Shown piece by piece: positions 13,113 through 15,847 of a DNA stretch of 15,847 bases. The number at the start of each line of letters is the position of its first letter. Position 1 is the stretch's first letter. The stretch is from Clostridiales bacterium (GTDB lineage: Bacteria; Bacillota; Clostridia; Lachnospirales; Lachnospiraceae). Both the position numbers and the translations under genes were made by a program. Where the stretch lies: positions 1-15,847 of the forward strand of contig JAHZAR010000017.1 of NCBI GenBank assembly GCA_019423835.1, read 5' to 3'. Below the pieces are notes generated by a model that was not told the DNA's origin, did no database searches, and saw only the letters and a program-made list of their open reading frames with translations.

Positions 13113-13148
13113 ATTATACTATAACCGGGGTACCTTTGAGAATAGGTG
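13113..13148 (-). promoter_or_regulatory. Candidate regulated promoter of the flavodoxin-like gene
   Basis: TATAAT at 13113-13118 stands about 37 nt before the ATG. There is no -35 consensus at 17 nt. Instead a small dyad ACCT-8 nt-AGGT (13132-13147) lies where -35 should be. That layout would fit a promoter that needs an activator. Confidence 0.3.
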
Positions 13149-13462
13149 AATTACACATCCGCCGTCTGTATGGATTGTGTTTTCCTTTCTGCGAACTGAC
13201 TGAAAAGCTCGCCCTTCTTTCCATATCAGAGGCGGCATTTGCCCCTGATATGATACCAGGCGCAAAGTGGGCAAAACCACATCTGCTCCCCCAACTCCTC
13301 ACTCATGAAAGGCCTGCCCGCTCTGTGCACCGGGCACGGCTGCGAAGCAGCGGTTTCCATACAGACAAGTGCACGATCACAGCAAAGGGGCTTTTCTCTG
13401 TAGAAATCATTATCTATATACTTTAACGCAGCAGGGTATTTCCTGAAGCTCCTGTAGAACAG
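13149..13462. other. Intergenic region with one clear hairpin, no supported gene
   Basis: About 310 bp lie between the flavodoxin-like gene's control region and the terminator of the permease/hydrolase operon. CATATCAG (13222-13229) and CTGATATG (13245-13252) form an 8-bp stem with inner GGC/GCC pairs and no T-tract. An 87-codon minus-strand frame (13226-13489, GTG start) crosses it but begins inside the terminator and has no ribosome site. Confidence 0.4.
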
Positions 13463-13506
13463 AAAAAGAGAAAGAACCTCACCTGCCACAGTTTGTTCTT
13501 TCTCTT
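13463..13506 (-). terminator. Terminator of the permease-hydrolase operon
   Basis: A perfect 12-bp stem, AAGAGAAAGAAC (13466-13477) with GTTCTTTCTCTT (13495-13506), has a 17-nt loop. Five T follow on the minus strand. The stem is AT-rich but long. It lies about 110 nt past the hydrolase stop codon, and the DNA between (13507-13614) shows no gene. Confidence 0.7.
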
Positions 13507-13614
13507 ATACCAGTCTGTCTCTGCCGTTTTTCTGTTATTCTGCGTTCTCTTCAGCAGCAGTCTCTTCTCTTCTTTTGCAGTTCCGCCAGCTTATTGAATG
13601 AAACTGTCCCTGAA

Positions 13615-14469
13615 TTATACACAGTCCCGCAGGCCTGCAAGCAGCGCCGCCGGATTTTTACTCATCATGGTCTTCAGCTCCGATTCTGTGAATCCAAGCT
13701 CTTCGAGCTTGCCGGCACATTCTTCCATCCCGTCATCAAAGTACGGTGCCTCCGGCTGGCCAAAATCGCTGCTCAGAATCACATGCTCACAGCCCACCGC
13801 ACGGATCTGGCGGGCAATCTCTTCTATACTGCAGCGGCCAAACCAGGCGTTGTTGTAGCTGTGTTCAATATATGCACCCAGAGATGCCGCCTCCCGGCAC
13901 TCCCCATCGCTAAAGGCGATGGTCGGATGCTCCACGTGCGTCAGAATCATCCGCCTGACTCCCCGTTTCTTTCCTTCCCGAACTACCAGCATGCCTTCCT
14001 CTGGGCTCAGATGCCCGGTTGCCACAATCAGATCATACTGTGATGCCAGCGAGAGTACCTCTTTCGTTTCCGAAAGCAGCTCTCCCGCTCCGTCCGAGGC
14101 TACCAGAAGATTTGAACCGTCGAAAGACGCATCGCCTCTGTGCTTATACGTCTGGAAAGCCCGGGCATCCATTGTGGGAAACCAGACAATCGTTCCGCCC
14201 ATTTTGGCCATCTTCTCTACCGCATCCGGATTGATACCGCCCACCGAGCGGTTCAGGGCAATTCCTCCGTACACCTCCAGCTCCGGAAATTCCCTGCGGA
14301 GCAGAGCCGCTCTTGCCGCTGTCTCGAAAAAATGACATTTGATGATGCCGCCGCGCATTCCGGCGTCCTGCATCCGTACCGCCAGCTTCCGATCATCACA
14401 TTTTCTGACAACTACATCCGGAGCCACATGCACATGCAAATCATATGTATCCTTCAGAATTTCTCTCAT
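13615..14469 (-). CDS. DUF6282-type metal-dependent hydrolase
   Basis: This 284-residue protein has the layout of the amidohydrolase superfamily and resembles the DUF6282 family. The first metal pair is His12 and His14 in 'DLHVHVAPD'. Lys44 in 'GIIKCHF' sits where some relatives have a bridging carboxylated Lys. Further ligand candidates are His153 ('ATGH'), His178 and His181 ('THVEHP'), and Asp235 ('SSDFGQ'). This points to a metal-dependent hydrolase acting on an amide, lactone or ester. The substrate is unknown. The ATG at 14469 has GAGG upstream and follows the permease stop by 34 nt, so the two are surely co-transcribed. The permease may import its substrate. The frame is intact and ends before the terminator at 13463-13506. 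Confidence 0.88.
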   Translation of the reverse strand: MREILKDTYDLHVHVAPDVVVRKCDDRKLAVRMQDAGMRGGIIKCHFFETAARAALLRREFPELEVYGGIALNRSVGGINPDAVEKMAKMGGTIVWFPTMDARAFQTYKHRGDASFDGSNLLVASDGAGELLSETKEVLSLASQYDLIVATGHLSPEEGMLVVREGKKRGVRRMILTHVEHPTIAFSDGECREAASLGAYIEHSYNNAWFGRCSIEEIARQIRAVGCEHVILSSDFGQPEAPYFDDGMEECAGKLEELGFTESELKTMMSKNPAALLAGLRDCV

Positions 14470-14503
14470 TGCCGTTCATCCTCACCTTTCCTCACCTTAT
14501 TAT

Positions 14504-15757
14504 TTAATAGGGCATGAAAATCGGAATCAGGAAGGCGACCACGATGTACGTGAGAATCACCATCGGCATTCCAATCTTCACATAGTCAAAGAACTTGTAA
14601 TTGGTCCAGCCGGCAGCCAGCATATTCTGCGGGGCCGCAAACGGCGTTCCGTAGGAAGCCGCGCCTGCCAGACAGACTACCATAGCAACGGAATAGGGGC
14701 TGACTCCTATCGCCTCTGCAACGGAAATTGCGATAGGCATGAACAGCAGGATCGTCGCCGTGTTGCTCATCAGCTGTGTCAGAACGGCAACCGCCACAAA
14801 GAGAACCGTCGTAATCAGCAGAGGACTCGGACTCTCGCCTAGAATCTTCAGCGCATAATTTGCTACCACCTCACCCACTCCGCTGTTCTGAAGGCCAGCT
14901 GATACGGCCGACAGGGAACCCATCAGGAACAGGCAGTTCCAGTCGATAGCCCGGAATGCCTCCTGAACTGTCATACATTTGGTTCCGACAATAATCAGGG
15001 CGCCGATAACCGCCACGATATGCATGGGCAGCACGTCCAAATCAAGGGCGCATAGCACTAACACGCAGAACAGCGTCACACAGGAGATAATCGCTTTTCT
15101 CTTATTCAGCGGCTTGCGCTCTGTCTGCGCAAATTCCGGGATATAGCCGGTATCGCGCAGCAGCTTTGATCCGATCAGAACAAAGTAGGCTGTACCGACC
15201 ACGCAGAGACACAGGCCAAAGGGAGTAATGTCAAACAGGCCGAAGCCCTCATAGCCAGCGCTCTCCAGCAGTCCGCTGGAAAGAACATTTGACGGAACGC
15301 CGACCAGGGTATTAAAACCGCCCAGCTGGGCCCCAAACAGCAGTGAGAGAAGCGCTTTGCAGGGTGCAATCCCGGCAGCCAGACACATGGCTGTAACCAA
15401 CGGAGCCAGAGCCGTCATAACACCAATATTCGTACAGAACGAGCTGATGATGCAGGATGCAATCATCGTAACCAGAATTGCCTTTCGCTCACTCTTTCCT
15501 GTCACGGATGCCATTTTCAGGCCAATCAGCTCGCTGATTCCGGAATGGAACAGTGACGCACCGATGACCATCATGGCAACCATCAGGATATTCGTTGTCG
15601 TACCGTAGCTGGCAAACACATCGCCCATCTCGATCAGACCAGTAAATGCATAAACCAATGAGGCGGCGATACTTATAACGACCAGCGGAAGCGGCTCGAA
15701 AATAAAGCCAAGAACCGTGGCGGCCATAATAATCACAGCCAGAACCATTTCACTCAT
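14504..15757 (-). CDS. SLC13/ArsB-type (ion transporter superfamily) permease
   Basis: This 417-residue membrane protein has about ten or more hydrophobic segments in two related halves, as in the ion transporter superfamily (SLC13/DASS, CitM, ArsB). The first half carries 'SSFCTNIGVMTALAPL' (105-120) and 'GAQLGGFNTLVGVPSNVL' (142-159). The second carries the substrate/sodium-binding Ser-Asn-Thr at 331-333 ('MSNTATILLFMPIA') and 'SYGTPFAAPQNML' (368-380). Such proteins import di- or tricarboxylates, sulfate or related anions, usually with Na+. The substrate cannot be read from sequence, but the hydrolase encoded next suggests an organic acid or cyclic amide that is hydrolysed after uptake. 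GGGAGGG precedes the ATG. The 90 bp upstream to the window edge show no clear promoter. Confidence 0.9.
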   Translation of the reverse strand: MSEMVLAVIIMAATVLGFIFEPLPLVVISIAASLVYAFTGLIEMGDVFASYGTTTNILMVAMMVIGASLFHSGISELIGLKMASVTGKSERKAILVTMIASCIISSFCTNIGVMTALAPLVTAMCLAAGIAPCKALLSLLFGAQLGGFNTLVGVPSNVLSSGLLESAGYEGFGLFDITPFGLCLCVVGTAYFVLIGSKLLRDTGYIPEFAQTERKPLNKRKAIISCVTLFCVLVLCALDLDVLPMHIVAVIGALIIVGTKCMTVQEAFRAIDWNCLFLMGSLSAVSAGLQNSGVGEVVANYALKILGESPSPLLITTVLFVAVAVLTQLMSNTATILLFMPIAISVAEAIGVSPYSVAMVVCLAGAASYGTPFAAPQNMLAAGWTNYKFFDYVKIGMPMVILTYIVVAFLIPIFMPY

Positions 15758-15847
15758 GTTTTTCCCTCCCAGAGTTTTCTCTCAATCTTCTGTTCTTCAG
15801 ATTTTTGTATTCTTTCTCATTGTTTCATGCGCGCACGTTTCTCGGTT

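Noticed and set aside
13226..13489. 87-codon minus-strand frame with several Cys pairs
   Set aside because: The GTG start lies inside the terminator at 13463-13506, with no Shine-Dalgarno sequence and no promoter. The Cys pairs are probably chance, and a hairpin covers its end.

Overview
The window looks like a chromosomal segment from a Gram-positive, moderate-GC Clostridia, most likely a Lachnospiraceae (Clostridium cluster XIVa) gut bacterium. The evidence is a rpsF-ssb-rpsR operon next to a DUF951 gene (the arrangement around B. subtilis yyzM), strong AGGAGG ribosome sites, sigma-A promoters of TTGxxx-17-TATAAT type, a CIRCE-controlled hsp20, and Firmicutes-type cytidylate kinase-like, MATE and DUF2156 proteins. 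The species is not identified. Every gene called is on the minus strand.

Region 1 (1 to about 2520) is strikingly AT-rich and reads as an accessory cassette. A three-gene unit runs leftward from a promoter at 2446-2474: a DUF1835/DUF3658-like cytosolic protein, a membrane-anchored protein that is split by an apparent -1 frameshift, and a small secreted protein with a Sec signal peptide. The genes are nearly contiguous (1-nt gap, ATGA overlap) and end at a terminator at 131-169. This cassette is the best candidate in the window for an undescribed system.

Region 2 (about 2520-8010) is housekeeping. It holds a hairpin-rich 3' region, a cytidylate kinase-like gene, a MATE exporter, the rpsR-ssb-rpsF operon with its own promoter, leader hairpin and terminator, a DUF951 gene, and an aldo/keto reductase of the YghZ type.

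Region 3 (8009-11430) holds a sirtuin deacetylase downstream of a large DUF2156-GNAT fusion, a possible acylation writer/eraser pair. Its long leader region carries the second copy of a 72-bp palindromic repeat, whose first copy sits just behind the cytidylate kinase-like gene.

Region 4 (11430-13120) holds a CIRCE-regulated Hsp20, a decayed MobA/MobL relaxase fragment (start codon and catalytic Tyr apparently lost) and an AT-rich flavodoxin-like protein. These are signs of past mobile-element insertion.

Region 5 (13463-15847) is a two-gene unit: an ion-transporter-superfamily permease (SLC13/ArsB-like) followed by a DUF6282-type metal-dependent hydrolase, closed by a long-stem terminator. 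No tRNA, rRNA, CRISPR array or intact insertion sequence was seen.
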